A DNA stretch of 64,000 nucleotides, taken from contig NC_037644.1 of NCBI RefSeq assembly GCF_003254395.2, positions 923,001 to 987,000 on the forward strand, written 5' to 3'. Made by a program: the position numbers and the translations under genes. Of the stretch, positions 1 to 14,000 are shown one piece after another; within the stretch, counting starts at the first letter, position 1; every line of letters begins with the position of its first letter. The stretch comes from Apis mellifera. Its lineage: Eukaryota > Arthropoda > Insecta > Hymenoptera > Apidae. The notes beneath the pieces were generated by a model that ran no database searches, had not been told where the DNA came from, and saw only the letters and a program-made list of their open reading frames with translations.

Positions 1-2454
1 TGTTATCTCTGCTGTTATGGCGAACATATAACGTGAAAAATTAACATTAAAATGTAAAAGCTTGGAAAGGTTACTTAAATGATAATTTATTCTCTTTCAT
101 TGATTAATGTTTAAGCGGATTTTATATTAAAACAAAGAAATCTGAAATATTTCAAGTTCAATTCGTGTTTTTCGAGTTTGAAAAAAATATGTCGCTTAAT
201 TTGAATATCCCTATATACGTTAAACCGAAGTTGTCAAAGTTAATAATTTATAACAGAATAAGAGATAAATTTCAGGATTGTACTGGTAAAAACTTCATGA
301 TAATTTGGTCACGTACACACAATACTTGCACAACAGTCATTTCAATTATATTCCCTGATGAGGTCACAAAAGTATTTAAATTCTTAGATACAAATAATAT
401 ATTCACAATTAATTTTCTATATTGATCTTCAATGCTACTACAATCTTGAAATAATAAAACCAATCATTAGCCACTCAATTAAGTAATTAGCAGGATGGAT
501 TTATCGATCGAACAAATTTAATTCGTATCTATTTAAGAATACTACTAATAATACAATCTTTCTTTATATCTTGAATGTAATTAATTAAAAAGAAACTGTA
601 GAGACTCGTAATAATTTATTTACAGAATTCGTCGCAAATGAAAGTTCACTATATAAGATATTTATACATTGATTAAAAAATATATTGTAAAACGTAATAT
701 ATTTTGATAACAAAATATATTATTTTTTTTAATTCAATTTTAATTTTAATTATTATCATTAAATCATTATAAATATAATTCGTGAAATAAAGTAGAATTT
801 ATTAAATAAAATCTTTATTGAAACTATATATCGTTATTTTTTTATTTAACAAGATTTTTTAGAATAATAAAAGATAAGAAGATAAAGTGTTACATCTCCT
901 TGAATCTTTCTCGAATTCCATGAGATATAAATATATATATATATTTCCATAAATTATATTATCATAAATTATGATACATTTGAATAGTGATTCATAAATA
1001 TCAATTTTTACGTCAACAGAAGAATGAAACAGTTTTCATACATTCTAAAAATTAAAGATGATTTGTGCAGATATCTTAATGAATAATTAATAAATTTTAA
1101 GAGGAATATAATAGAATTTAATTTAAGATCCATTTATTTCTATTATTTAATTGACATTTCGATAATGATGACTGAAGAAAGATATACAATGTAAGTTTCA
1201 TTATAACATAAAATAAAAATTATTTGATGATTACAATCATTATACTCTAATCAGTTATACTCTATTTCAAAGTCCAATATTTCAATAGACCATTTAATTT
1301 TATAAATATATATAAATGCATATTTTCTTCATCCTCCAATCTTCAACCAATGTTGTTATAAATCTTTTATTCAAGTTTTATTAAAATTGAAAATAAAATA
1401 GAAGAATTAATGAATAAATAAAGAATTCGTTGCATCAAAATGCGTTGTTACAAAAAATTGTTTCATACGTGTATTTTTATAGCTGAGAAGGGATAGAAAG
1501 AGAAACCGAAAGGGAGATTAAAAGATTAATTTTCACATATTGAACAGTTATCATGTTTTTGTTCATAATTTACGTTTGATTGAGAGCAAAGGTCAAAAAT
1601 GATATCAAGAAATGATTGAAATGTGTTTACTTTATTAATTACAAGTAAGTAATTGTTCAGGACTTAACTTTCCTTGAAGAATTATTTATCTTAATTTTAT
1701 TTTTTCAGAAAACTTTTTTCATTCATATGGATATGTGGTTACAATTAAAATAAAAAAATTATAAACATGAAAATATAGAGATTGATTAATAAAAAAAATG
1801 CATTTGTTCCATTGACTTTTCGTTATTAAGTAATCAATTTTATTTATTTTTATAAAATAATTTCGAAACTTCTGCAATTAATTTAATTTAATTTAACTCG
1901 TATGTAAGTTATTTCTTTCATTTCGTTATTTGAATCAAATGAAATATATCGATGGAAAAGTTGGTAGTTTAATTTCATTTAAAATTGTTCAAAATTGCGA
2001 AACAAGATTCTCGCGCCATCTATATATGCGATGGATTATTATTTGCCCGATGCTATTTATTTTACATTTCCTTTTATAATAGTTCGAATCATGATCTTAA
2101 TATTTTTACAATTACTTAATAAAATATATAATTTACAAAAGCTCTTTACAATGAATATATTTAGATAATTGTAATCAGTCTAATTTATGACTAATTTAAT
2201 CCATCGTTTCTCTTAATTAAATTTTATATTATTTACAATTTTGCTGACTCGTCACGGAACAATTACACAGATTACATTTAAAATTTGCATTTGATTTGTT
2301 GGTATAAAAAACATTATCGTATTTACTTTTTACTAGTCTCTATAAGAATCTTAATAATTGAATTTCCAAATCGTAATTTATATTATTATTGCAAATAATG
2401 TGCCATATATTTTTTTATTATATTTTACTAACCAAGTAAATATCTGTATTTCAG
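1..2454. other. AT-rich noncoding stretch
   Basis: Very AT-rich DNA with stop codons in all frames apart from one short open stretch near the left end, described separately. It holds poly-A/T runs and small AT repeats but no recognisable gene. A match to the insect CTCF core motif (GCGCCATCT) lies at 2013-2021. It may be intergenic or the first intron of a gene beginning outside the window. Confidence 0.6.
276..425 (+). CDS. possible terminal exon of an unknown gene (weak)
   Basis: An acceptor-like TTTCAG at 270-275 is followed by an open frame of 49 codons ending in TGA at 423-425. A canonical AATAAA signal lies at about 453. The peptide contains SRTHNTC and FPDEVTKVFKF but I recognise no family in it. 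The upstream part of the same frame (165-275) would then be intron. Open frames of this length occur by chance in AT-rich DNA, and no partner exon is visible in the window. Treat it as a lead only. Confidence 0.2.
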   Translation, partial: DCTGKNFMIIWSRTHNTCTTVISIIFPDEVTKVFKFLDTNNIFTINFLY

Positions 2455-2617
2455 GTCCTGAAGACTTTTATCATCATGAATATTGCGATAATGATACCAT
2501 AATTCATCGCCTGATGAATGAGTTTCCTGTCGGTTTACCAGAATAGCAGTTAGTTTCATCAGGCGGCCAAAGCATCGACAGTAGTAAAGTCACGCATTTA
2601 CGTTGCAATTAGATAAG
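2455..2617 (+). other. candidate upstream (5' UTR) exon of the SV2-like gene, or end of another gene
   Basis: A textbook acceptor (branch-like TTTACTAAC followed by TATTTCAG, ending at 2454) opens a 163-nt segment that closes at a good donor, ATAAG|GTGAGA, at 2617/2618. One frame is open from the acceptor to a TAG at 2544-2546 and reads like protein (PEDFYHHEYCDNDT at its start). So this could instead be the last coding exon of an upstream gene. If it is 5' UTR it carries short upstream ORFs. A perfect 11-bp inverted repeat sits inside it. The splice signals are seen directly; its assignment to the transporter gene is inference. Confidence 0.45.
2508..2565 (+). repeat. perfect 11-bp inverted repeat (RNA hairpin candidate)
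   Basis: CGCCTGATGAA at 2508-2518 is exactly complementary to TTCATCAGGCG at 2555-2565, leaving a 36-nt loop. The loop contains the TAG stop of the short open frame. The sequence is less AT-rich than its surroundings. It could fold in the exon's RNA, but it is too short and its loop too long for a standard miRNA precursor. Confidence 0.5.
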
Positions 2618-2781
2618 GTGAGAAAGATTCTTTGAGTTTGTCAATCAATTTTTTTTTTTATATTTTACATCAAATTATTAATTAATTGCCATGATTAAAT
2701 ATCACGTTTATTTCAATCGTGATCGTTAATCATTAATTGCAAAAATATTGTCCAATATTAATATTTCAAAAATCTTTACAG

Positions 2782-2831
2782 GATTTTTCTTGCAACGAGG
2801 AATAACGCGATGATTCCGATGCGGTGAAAAA
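2782..2831 (+). other. candidate 50-nt noncoding exon
   Basis: An acceptor (AATCTTTACAG, ending at 2781) and a near-consensus donor (AAAAA|GTAAGT at 2831/2832) enclose 50 nt. Every ATG in it meets an in-frame stop within a few codons. It follows the 2455-2617 exon by a 164-nt intron, a normal size for this genome. It most likely belongs to the same 5' UTR chain, to be joined to the acceptor at 4944. This is supported by splice signals alone. Confidence 0.45.
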
Positions 2832-4944
2832 GTAAGTCGAAAGTATATGATAAAATTTTTTCATTTTAGACGTTGTTTTCGAGTAAAACAAGTTTTTGAG
2901 AAATTTTTAACTAAACTAGTTTTTGATTAGATACGAATGAAGTAAATGACTATTCTACATGTGAAAATAAGTGGAAAAAAAAAAAAAAAGAAAAAAAAAT
3001 GTAAAAACTTTATCGCTTATTATTATTTTTATCGCTTATTATTATTTATCGCTAACTATTATTATTATTATTATCGTTATTGTAATTTCTAATTTCTTAA
3101 ATCTCTACAAAAAAATAAATTTAAAATAATTTTCTTTTTATTTCATCACGACATAATTAATTAATAAAACTTTGAAAGAGAAAGGAAACATAAAAATAAT
3201 ATTTTAATTATTATTAATAAAAATATAATACAATATTTAAATTAATTTATTTTGAATTATGATATTCAATACCAATAAATATTACAATAATTGTTATAAT
3301 TTTTCAATTTTATATTTTTTACTATTTTTTTTTGTCACAATAGAGAATGTTTAAGTAAAAAATTGAAAATAGGAAATTTTGTTCAAATTTTTTATAAATA
3401 TATCAATTTTTAATTTTGATAATATTTATAGATAAACTGTACAATTATTTTGTAATAATTATTTATATCACATAAAATTTATATCATATAATAAGCATAT
3501 ATGATATGAAAATATATAAATTATAATTGATATTAAAAGTTTTTTAATGTTCCACGTGTTATGTTCGTTACATATCAATTTTTTTTTATTGAAAGTCAAA
3601 TAATTAAATTGGAGATGAAATGTATATCGACCGTGGTTTCGTATTTATTTCGGTTTTTTCCATCTTCTTTGTAAATAATGTTTATTGAAAGAGGATTAGG
3701 GGTGTGTACATATAATATATACCCGTATCAGTGAAGGAACAGTGCAAATTTTGTCATTGTCAAAAGAGGAGAAATGGAATTTTCCATAATGTGTTTTGTT
3801 CACTATTTAGTTTACAAATTTAAGGAAGTAGCTAGAAAAACGGACACACACAGCGGATAATTAATAGTTCATGTAAATGTATATAGAAATTTTACATATT
3901 CTACGTTATTTTATCAAATTTTAATGATTTCTACTGACAAATATTTTGTTAAAAATATATATTCTAAAACACAACACGAAATATTTTTTTCTCAAAAATT
4001 TAAGAACAATCTTGAAGAGCAAGCTTCGCGTGAATCATTTGATAATTGTTTCCACAGATGAATCAGTTTTATTTTGTAGAAGAAACGTGAATCACATCTT
4101 TGATAAAATTTGAGGTAATAAATAAGTAAGTAAATCATGAGATAAATAAGTAAGTAAAACATCAAGCTAAACACGATATTTCTAAAATTCATTATTACGT
4201 ATAATAATAAATTGCTTCGATATTAAAATATTTCTAAAAATATTATCAATTATCCTTTATGCGAAATAATTAATAGAAATAAAATCTAGATAAAAGATTC
4301 GACTACGAATTTTTTTATTTACAATTAATTTCGTACGTATTGTTATTTAAAAAAAAAAAATAAAAAAAAAAGAAAAAACGATATCCAAGATCGAATTAAT
4401 ACTTCATTTTCTGAAGTTCAATATTTATTCGTGGAGGATGTTGATGCCTTACTTGATTTTTCGAACGAGATTTTCGTGCATAATCCCCAGTTTCGTGGAC
4501 CATTGGACAAATTGACGATCGAGCGTGTTGCGTGCGGGTGGAGATGACTTTTTTTTTTTGTCTATCACCGGTATGATTCGTTTCGATAACCAGTTTCGCC
4601 CCACCAGGGTCTGGATTTACATACGTGTCGCAGGAGGCTTTTACGTTCGCTTGATTTTAACACGAATTGTAGTTTCGCGGCAGGCATGAACGGTGCGTGC
4701 AGCTGAAACTACGATCCGCTTCTTGTTTTATCACGGTGCACGTTGTTGTAACGCTATTGTCAACGCGCAACCATTCCAATTTCCTTCTTCTTTTTTTTTC
4801 TCTCTCCCTTCCTTTCCTCGCCCTTTCTATCCTTCTTTGTCTTTTTTTTAAGAGAAGAAGAGAAGCGCCCAATAATCATTTTTTCCTTTTTTCTTTTTTT
4901 TTTTAACATCTCTGTTGTGTCTGTGCGAGTTGTCTCCTCTTCAG
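2832..4944. other. putative 5' UTR intron, AT-rich with a mixed-composition end
   Basis: Mostly AT-rich DNA with poly-A runs (2975-3000, 4349-4376), ATT trinucleotide runs near 3020-3080 and a small imperfect duplication of AAATAAGTAAGTAAA near 4119-4160. From about 4430 to 4940 the composition becomes more balanced, and a long interrupted pyrimidine tract (about 4770-4943) leads into the acceptor at 4944. That mixed segment could also hold an alternative promoter. I see no coding sequence. Confidence 0.5.
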
Positions 4945-5028
4945 TGGCGAACGATCGATTGACTGATCGATAGACTCAAGGAGGGAAAACAAGGGGATAT
5001 TTAATGCATTCGTCAGTGAAGTTCAAAG
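4945..5028 (+). other. exon carrying the start codon of the SV2-like gene, with a GC splice donor
   Basis: A strong acceptor (TTGTCTCCTCTTCAG, ending at 4944) precedes 59 nt of untranslated sequence and an ATG at 5004. The coding part encodes MHSSVKFK plus one base. It ends at AAAG|GCAAGT, the consensus of GC-AG introns. Joining the final G to the exon at 9521 restores the frame through all remaining exons, giving 1593 coding bases, an exact multiple of three. No alternative in-frame ATG with a GT donor was found upstream of 9521. Confidence 0.65.
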
Positions 5029-8000
5029 GCAAGTTTGTTAATTCGTGATGAGACGTTTTTTTTATTTTCTTTCTCGTTTTATGTGATTGATACAAAGTTG
5101 AATAAAATTGGATGTTAGTTGATATATTTTTTTTATAAGGTATTGTTAGAATTAATTTTTATTTAATAATAGTTTTTGATTAATCAAAAAAATCAGATGT
5201 ATATTTTTTTTTTAGAAAATTGCATACTTACAAAAGTTTAATGTTTCAGTTTTCGAATTTTAACAAAGATAAGATATTAGAATACTATTATTATAATAAT
5301 AATTATTATTATTATTATAAATAAATCATATTTTAAAGAAAAAACTCTCAATTATTATAAAGTGCACATAAAACTTTTGATGCAAAATTCTTTTCTTTTA
5401 ATGTCTGATTTTTGATTAATATATAAAATTATTATTTAAAATTTATTCTATGTTTCTTTTTTAGAAAGATGGTTTCGAATTGAAATTTTCGTCAAATTGT
5501 TGCAATTTTAAATAAAAAATTACGAAAGTTCTATTAATATAATTAAAATTTATCAATTATAAAAGTTAAATATCTTTTTGATCATATTATGACGCATTAG
5601 TTTATGAAAATATCTTTTTAAATATAGATGGAATTAAATATCGTTAGAAAGAAATTATATTTTTATTCATTGTGATGCTCTAAAGTTAGCAATACTGATT
5701 CATTTAATTCAAAATAATTAGACGAAATGATGAAATTTTATTTAAAGAGAAATTTCGAAATCATTTCTCCTCCATCAACATTTGAAACCTTTGCATGTTT
5801 CGTAGATGGAAAACATTTTCTTGCAAATAGCACGAATTATTCGTAAATAGTTGTTCTGAGTTCGTGAGTTAAACTTAATTTTAAAAACAAATTTAAAGTT
5901 TAACTTTAAAATTATTATCGAAACTTTTATTATGAAAAACTATAATAAAAACACTTAATATTAGAAATATGGAAATATATATGGTGCTTTGTCGCTAGTA
6001 AAGATAAATTGGTGAAGAATTAACACACTTTAATTTTGTTTTTCCTCCTGTTTATCACATTTGTCATGAACCAAACTGAAAAACGAGGAAATCACGTACC
6101 AGCCGCGTTTTGAATTATTTCAAAAGTCACGTAAAATTTCAACTTTCTCGCTTAATATTAAATTTACCGAAATATTTGCACGATCAAAGAAGTGTTTATT
6201 CGCAATGAAAGATGTACGTATGTGAAATACGAATAGTAATATTATAAATGATATTTATTATTCTTTTCAATATTTCGTTGCAAAATAAAAATAAAAATAT
6301 TACGCAAGTTAAGTGAATATTACTCAAAATTTCTTTCATTTCTTCGTTATAATTAAGGTAATTAAGGTGATTATATTAGGAATACAAATTTAAATGGAAA
6401 AGAATCTTTTAGAAATATTATTTGAAAAAGTTGGAAAAGTGCATAAAGGATTTAACATAATTTGATATTGTTGCAATAGAATTTTTCTTTATTTTTTTTC
6501 TATAAGTTTTCTATAATTCTTTGATTATAAGTTATATTTATAATTAAAATTTTCTTTATTGATCAGATAGAAATTGTATCAGAAACTTATAATATTGAAT
6601 TACTATGAAAAATTTGTTTGTCTTTTAAGTCATTGCGATATACGAAGTTTTTTTTCTGATACAATTTTATCGATTTTGGAGAAATTAATCGTTTGCATAG
6701 CGTGTCAACAACTTATAAGAGATAATTTTTTATAAACGATGTCTCTGTCATTTATTTATTTTTAACAAAGTTTCTAACAAATATTTTCTTTTTAAATAAA
6801 TTATTTAATTACCTTCGATCTATTTGTGATGTTACGTTTCAAGATTTTCCATAGCATTCTAAGGTGTTGAAATGGTATATTTAAGAAATACATAAATTAT
6901 TTTAAGTACATTATTTACATTATTTTAAATTATGTTGTTGTAAATTATTTCAAGATTTCCTAATCGGGTTTTAAATAAATAAAACTTTTAGATCAACGTA
7001 TAATTAGAATACTTAAATTTAAATTTGTTAATTGTTGATGAATGTCGGTTATAATGATTAATCATTACGCGATATTTTTTTGAAAGCATGGAAAAATGCA
7101 TTAATTATCTGAAGATAATCATTTACGTAAACACACAGAAGGATAGTATGTTTATTTTCACAAATATTTTTTTCTTCCATTGTCGCGATATCTCGAAATT
7201 TTCCCTCTCGTTATCAATATTGGAATTAGATGATTTATTTGTACATTCATTGTACACTGAAATTTGTATCTCCTCGATAATAAAAGATAACGAATTACTC
7301 CTCGTTCATATCTTTAATTAAAAAGGAATGATAAAATTATAGGATCAGAATGCTTGTTTTAGAAAAATGGATGCTTAATTATTTGCCAATAAAATTTGTT
7401 TGAACACTGATACGAAAGATAAAGAAATTATATATTTGTTTTGTTGCGATGATGCTTCTTTTCAGTCATTCATTTTTTTCTAATTTTTTTTTTTTTTTTT
7501 TGGAATAATTTTATCATCGACTATTGTAATCTTGTTATTTTTCTCACATATTATATCAACGTATAATATTTTTTATAAAAAATTCATTGATACAATATTA
7601 AGGTAATAAAAATTATAAAAAAATATACTAGAATTATTATACGAACATTTTATAAAATTTCCTAATAATGATTTATAATTCTTCTTTCATTATTTAAATT
7701 TTTACATTTTCGTTCAACATTTTTAATATTCAATTATAATTAAATTTATCGATCAATTAATTATACGGTTCATCGCCTTCTCTTTCATACCTTTTAAAAA
7801 TAATGAGATATATTTTTTAAAAAATTAATAACACAACTGAATATAACTTGTTGTAAATTTATATTTAAAATAATAATAACAAATAATAGACATTTATACA
7901 CGAGCATATGCTTTCTAATTAATTTCATCAAATATTTATATAAATTTGAGAAATTTCAAACACCTCGTTTGTGTTTATAATATTTCTTGTACAGAAATAC

Positions 8001-11000
8001 GTGAAAGTCGATCGACACAAGTCGAGTGTATACAAATACTCGAGACATTATTCGTATTTAATTCCTCAGTTCGGCCGTGACCATCATCGCAGCACCATTA
8101 ATTTTGTGAAAATCTAAATTTAAATTTGCTACAGTGTTAAAATATCGTTAAAATATTAAATTTTATATTCTATCAATTAACACTATAATTTATTTTATTT
8201 AAATTTTCTTCGCTTTCTTTTATCCGATGAAACAGTACAGATTTTTTTTATAATATTATTGTATTATAATTTTAACTGCTCGTTATATATTGAACTGCAA
8301 ATTGAAGGCATGTTCACTTTATATTATATGTCGCACATATATATATATGTTTTTCAATAGATTTCAAAGATTTTAAAATAAAAGATTTTAAAACTTTATT
8401 GTTATATTTTAATATCTTTTAAATTGCAAATAGTAATAGTTTTTTCTGCTTGTTTGAATATTTTCCATAAATGTTTAATTAAATTTAATTAATTCTAAGA
8501 ATCGATATACACAACTTTAAAACTTCTGAAGTTTTGATATTTTAGTATCTTTTAAATTGCAAACGTAATAGTTTTTTTTTTACAATTCTGCTTGTTTGAA
8601 TATTTTCCATAAATGTTTAATTAAATTTAATTAATTCTAAGAATAGGTGTACACAATTTAAAACTTTTCAAGTGTATCGTCATATTTTTTTATACAACTA
8701 TAGTATTCCTTCAATATTCGATTAACCGATTCTTTGAAAAAATTTATCGTCGGGATCGAAGATCTGTAATTTTTTTGTATTCCCTCATTTCGAAACTATG
8801 ATTTATCGAGAAAACTATTTTTCTTTTTCAAGTTTTTAGATACGTGTTCAATAAAATATTCTTCCAATTTTTAAATATATCTTTCCAATTCTCTGACAAC
8901 AGAATCTTGAAATATTTAAAATTTATTTTAATACGGTATGATATATATATATGGTAATATGATAATATATTATTTTTTTCGATCAAAGAGTTAATCTATA
9001 TTATAGGAATTTATTTTGTACATAAATCTTCGGATTTAAATTTGATTGAACATTTATGAGAGGAATGTAAACAAGTTTAAATATTTAAAAAAAAAATGTT
9101 TAAAGTTAAAATAAATATTTCCACTTATCGATTATTTTATTTTATCAATGATTATAATTTATTTTATCTTGGGTGTAGTGAGTGAATGATGGTGTTTAAA
9201 AGAATCTTCGACTTGTTTTCCATGTTCAGATACAATCGCTTCCGATGTATGTTATTTTGTTGCTTCAGCTTTATTTATTCGATGAAATTATCAGTAACAA
9301 GTTTAGAATTAATCGTTTAATAAAAAACTTCTCGTTTGGAACATTTATTAAAATTAATCATCTCTTGGTGTATTACACAAATATACGTTAAAAATTCCAA
9401 TCTCTATTTTTTATTAATTTATATAATAATTTATTGGAATATTATTACGTTAATGTTACGAGATTTAAAGATCTATAACAAAAATATAAATAATTTATAA
9501 ATACGTGTGTTTCGTTACAGGTGAGGACGAAAAGTCTGAGGAATCTGGTCCTGCAGATTTCGAGCGAGCAATAATTAATTCTGGTAAGTAAATTAATATC
9601 ATTTATAAATTTTGTCATAAATATACAATTCAAACTAGAAACATATATATTTTCGTATAATTTTTGTGAATTTTCTTCTTCTTTCTATCGAATATTTAAT
9701 TCGTAATACAAACACTACGTAAAATTAATATAAAATTAAAGAATAATTTAAATATATCGTAATTTTTTTAAAAATAAATAATGTATAATGTTAAATAATT
9801 ATACAAGTGTAATAATAATTATAAATTCTCGCGTTACAGATCTCTCTCAAAAGAAAAAGAATTTTTCTTTCAAAGCAGCCGTATAAAAAATAGACACATT
9901 TATTAAAAAAGGAGTGAAAAAAAAAAGAAATACGTAAATGTCTAAGAATCTCCATCTTTTTTTGCTCGTTTCTTCTCTCTTTTCTTTTTTTCTCCTTCGA
10001 AGAAACGAAAAGGGTTCTTTCTTAAGAATGGGGGAAGAAAAAAATACACACGATATCTGGAAGGCAACAGCGAGAGAAATGTTTCGCAAAAAAAAAAAAA
10101 AAAAAAAAAGCAACATGAATATGCGAATAGGAACGAAAAATCTGGTTTCGAATCCAGTTTGCTTATATACACATTTGGATGTATACTCGAGCTCAAGTTC
10201 TCAAAAACATCCAATCAAAATTATCATTTCCATCATTTCCTCCATTTTCCAAGCTCGTTTCTCTCGAAATCTTTTTCTTTAAGTAAAAAAAAAAAAAAAA
10301 TATTATTCTCTCTTTTTAAATAATCCCTAAATCCTTGATACAATTCCTTTCTTCATCCATGAAATCACATCTGCATCTCTCTTTCCTTATAATTATAAAA
10401 AAAGAAAAAGAAAATTGTGAATGAAATAATTATTATTCTACACAAACTAAGAAAGAATTAAGAAAGAAAAAAGATATCCTTTCGAATAAATTTTCTCTAT
10501 AATTCCAATAATTAATTCCTTATAATTATAAAAAAAAAAAAGAAAATTGTGAATGAAATAATTATTATTAAAATCAATTACATCATTCACACTTACTTTT
10601 CCAACTAAGAAAGAAAGAAGATATCCTTTCGAATAAATTTTCTCCATTAATTCCAATAATACGAACAAGATAAATTTCAATTTCAATTTGTTTGACAGGT
10701 TATGGAAGGTTCAATTATCTGTTACTATTGGCCGTGTTGCCAGCCAGTTTCTCCAGCATATTCTCCTCCTCGGCTATATCGTACGTGTTGCCATCGGCCG
10801 AGTGCGACCTGGGCCTCACCATGTTCGACAAGGGCCTACTCAACTCGATGACGTTCGCAGGTGGTATATTCATTTATTGGCGTAACCGCGTAACCGCGAC
10901 TGTAATTACAGGTTGAGCTTAAGACACAGAGAGTCAAAGCGCGCATTTGGTACGCTTCGAGTTTCTCTCTGGTTTCTAGAACGAACATTTCTGGTGTACG

Positions 11001-14000
11001 CTACGATCGGACGATTTAGGGAATGTATTTGTGCGAGTACTTTCAGACATGGTAATTAAACGACAACACACTCTTGTAATCTCATCCTGCAATTGTGGCC
11101 AACGTGGCTAACGATCTCGAACGATCTCGAGTGATCGCTTTCGGGATCGGCAGATCGTTCGATTCTTAGAAATCGCTTCAAATCGATCTTCATTCGTGTT
11201 ACGCTCTCACGCTCGAAACTTTGGACGCAACCTTCGTTTTTTAAACGAACACACGTTCTTTTCTTTTATAATTGGAAATATTTTGTCAGATAATTTTTCT
11301 GAAATGTGATATGATGGAATTTCTGATAGTTTCGCGTTGAATGTATGAAAATTTTGTTTAAAAAGTGAAGAGAGCTTCAAGGAGCTTTTGGACAGGAATG
11401 TATAAATACGTGTATACAGAGTGTTAATGTATTCGTGGAATATCTTTAGATCGAGTATAGAAGGAAAGATATACGAAAGTTTTATTCAGTTCAAATTGTA
11501 AGTTAATTTGCTTTTTCTTTGTTTTTTTCCATATCAATTTTTCTATTTGTTTTAGCCTCTAGAACCGATCTTACGAATATATTAATACCTCGTTAGATTT
11601 TTAATTATTTGGGCAGGTAAGGAAATAAGGCTTGGTTGCTTATCAGTGAATATACTTAAAGATATATTTATATATAAAATCCCTATGTGAATTTTAAAGG
11701 GTATTGGAATCGAAACTTTCTTGGAAAAATTTTGTGATATAATCAGAAACGAGGATACTTTCGTTTTTTTTTCTCGTCGTATTTATTAAAATATTTTATA
11801 AATATTTTACGTCTTGAATCTAATTCGCGTAGTTCATCTTAATCAAAAAAAAATAAACGAGTTATTATTCAAGAAATTGTTAAATAAATTTGTTTCATAG
11901 TTGATATTAGCATGCTTAAATTTATTATTTACGGTATTTTATATTCGTATTATGAATTTATATTGCATTGTTTCGATTTTTATGCGTGTAATTCAAATTG
12001 AACCATTCGTCACACATTTATTCTGCACAAAATAAATCACGAGGCAAAACATTCGAAGGAAATAAACTTTAAAAAAAAAAAAAAAACTATTAGAGAAGCT
12101 TATCAGTTTTTTTTATCACATAATTAATAAATCGTCGTAATTGTCGTAATGTTTTCCTCCAATGTTATCTTTAATACAATTGTTTGATAAATAAATTATC
12201 AGTATCAGTATACCGTATGTTCTTTTTTTTCTTTCTTTCTTTCTCTCTCTCTTTTTTTATAAAGAAGCTGATATATAACGATAATAATAATAAAAACAGG
12301 TAGACGAGATACGAGAATTTATGAAAACGGAAAGTCCCACGGAAATATCAATGAATATACACAAATAAACAATTCAGATTGATTTACAATACGTGTTATG
12401 TGTGTGTTTATAATTTTTACAACCCTTTTAATGATTCTTTATTCAAAACAAAAATCTTGTCATGTAAACAAATTTCATAATGACATATAAAAATATATTA
12501 ACCTGTTGTTTATAAATTTTATAAAAAAAAAAAAAACTTCATCCTTCGTTTCTGATTTATCTATCTCCGCAAATGAAAATTAATTATTGCTTCTTATTGT
12601 ATTCATTGTTCGTATCAAAATTTGTTGTTAATCAACAGTAATTATTATTCTCGTGATAACAATAAATATTATTATAATTAAGAAATTAAAGTAAATGAAT
12701 TTTTTATAAATCTATATCTCGAAAATTATTATTATTATTTTTTTCAATAGCACCGAGTATCTCAATCGATTATCGATTTCCATAAACACAAATGATAGAT
12801 TTTTTTTATAACTCCTGTATAGGATCATTTCTCATTTCCCATCTCTTTAATATATCTGAAATATATCTACTAATAAAAAAAAAAAAAAATATCACGGAAA
12901 TATGTAATCATCTCTTTCGATAACTTAATGAACGGATGGTATATTGATTTCTGTTGATGAATCATTAGAGTGCCGAGAGACCGCAAGGATGTCCCGTGAT
13001 TGTTAATAACTTGTCAATTATTAACAAAAATTGGTGACTGATTCCAGGTATGATATGCACCTCGTTCTTCTGGGGATTCATGACTGACACATTTGGCCGT
13101 AAGAAGATAATGTTTTACGGTTACATGTTCACCGGTGTCATGAGCCTGGTGACATGTTTCTCGCATACCGCATGGCTTTTAATTCTGTTCAAGTTTTTCG
13201 ACGGAGTAATGTAAGTTGATAGAACGATCGGTATAACAATGAAAACTTCGAATCGTCCGTGCGTCCGATATCTAACATTATCACAGGTACATCACATGTT
13301 ATACATGTGAGCTGTTGAAACTGACGAATGAAAGAAAAATTTTAAACTCACGTATGATTTGGAAAGAAAGAAAAAAAAAAAAAAGAAAGAAAAGATTGCC
13401 ATTGTATAATTAAATGTATTATATGTATATATAATATTATAGCGATGTAAATTATTACCGAGATATCCAATGATTAATAAAAATTCGTTGGTTTACACAT
13501 TGTGATAACGTATCGAAGATTTCAAATGTTAAATTTCCTTTACGCATATATTTAAATTCTAATATTTTGGATTATTCAATATCAGCATTTCCGGCCCGTA
13601 CGCAGCGTTGATGTCCTATTTGGCGGAAGTACATAACGATACTCAACGAGCTCGAACATACATGTGGTTAGGAGTGTTTTTCTCACTTGGAAATATTTCT
13701 CTGCCGTGTGAGTATCACTTTGTTATACTCGCACTATTTTATGCATTTGATATATTGCATAATTTATTTTTCCTAAATTGTGATAAATGTAAAATAAATT
13801 TTCTTCCACTTCACTTTCTCCTCTCCATAAAATTTTAATCTTACAAAATTGTTTATATGCATAAATCATATTTCTCTATGAGAATTAATAAAATTCAATC
13901 GAGAATTTATTATATTTTTAAAATTACGTTATCAATCGTGAATGATAAAAGGAATGTATGATTTGGTTCCAGGTATCGCGTGGTTGATCATACCTCAGAA

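Noticed and set aside
10142..10156. tRNA B-box-like GGTTTCGAATCC
   Set aside because: One base off the B-box consensus, with no A-box or cloverleaf stems at the right distance.
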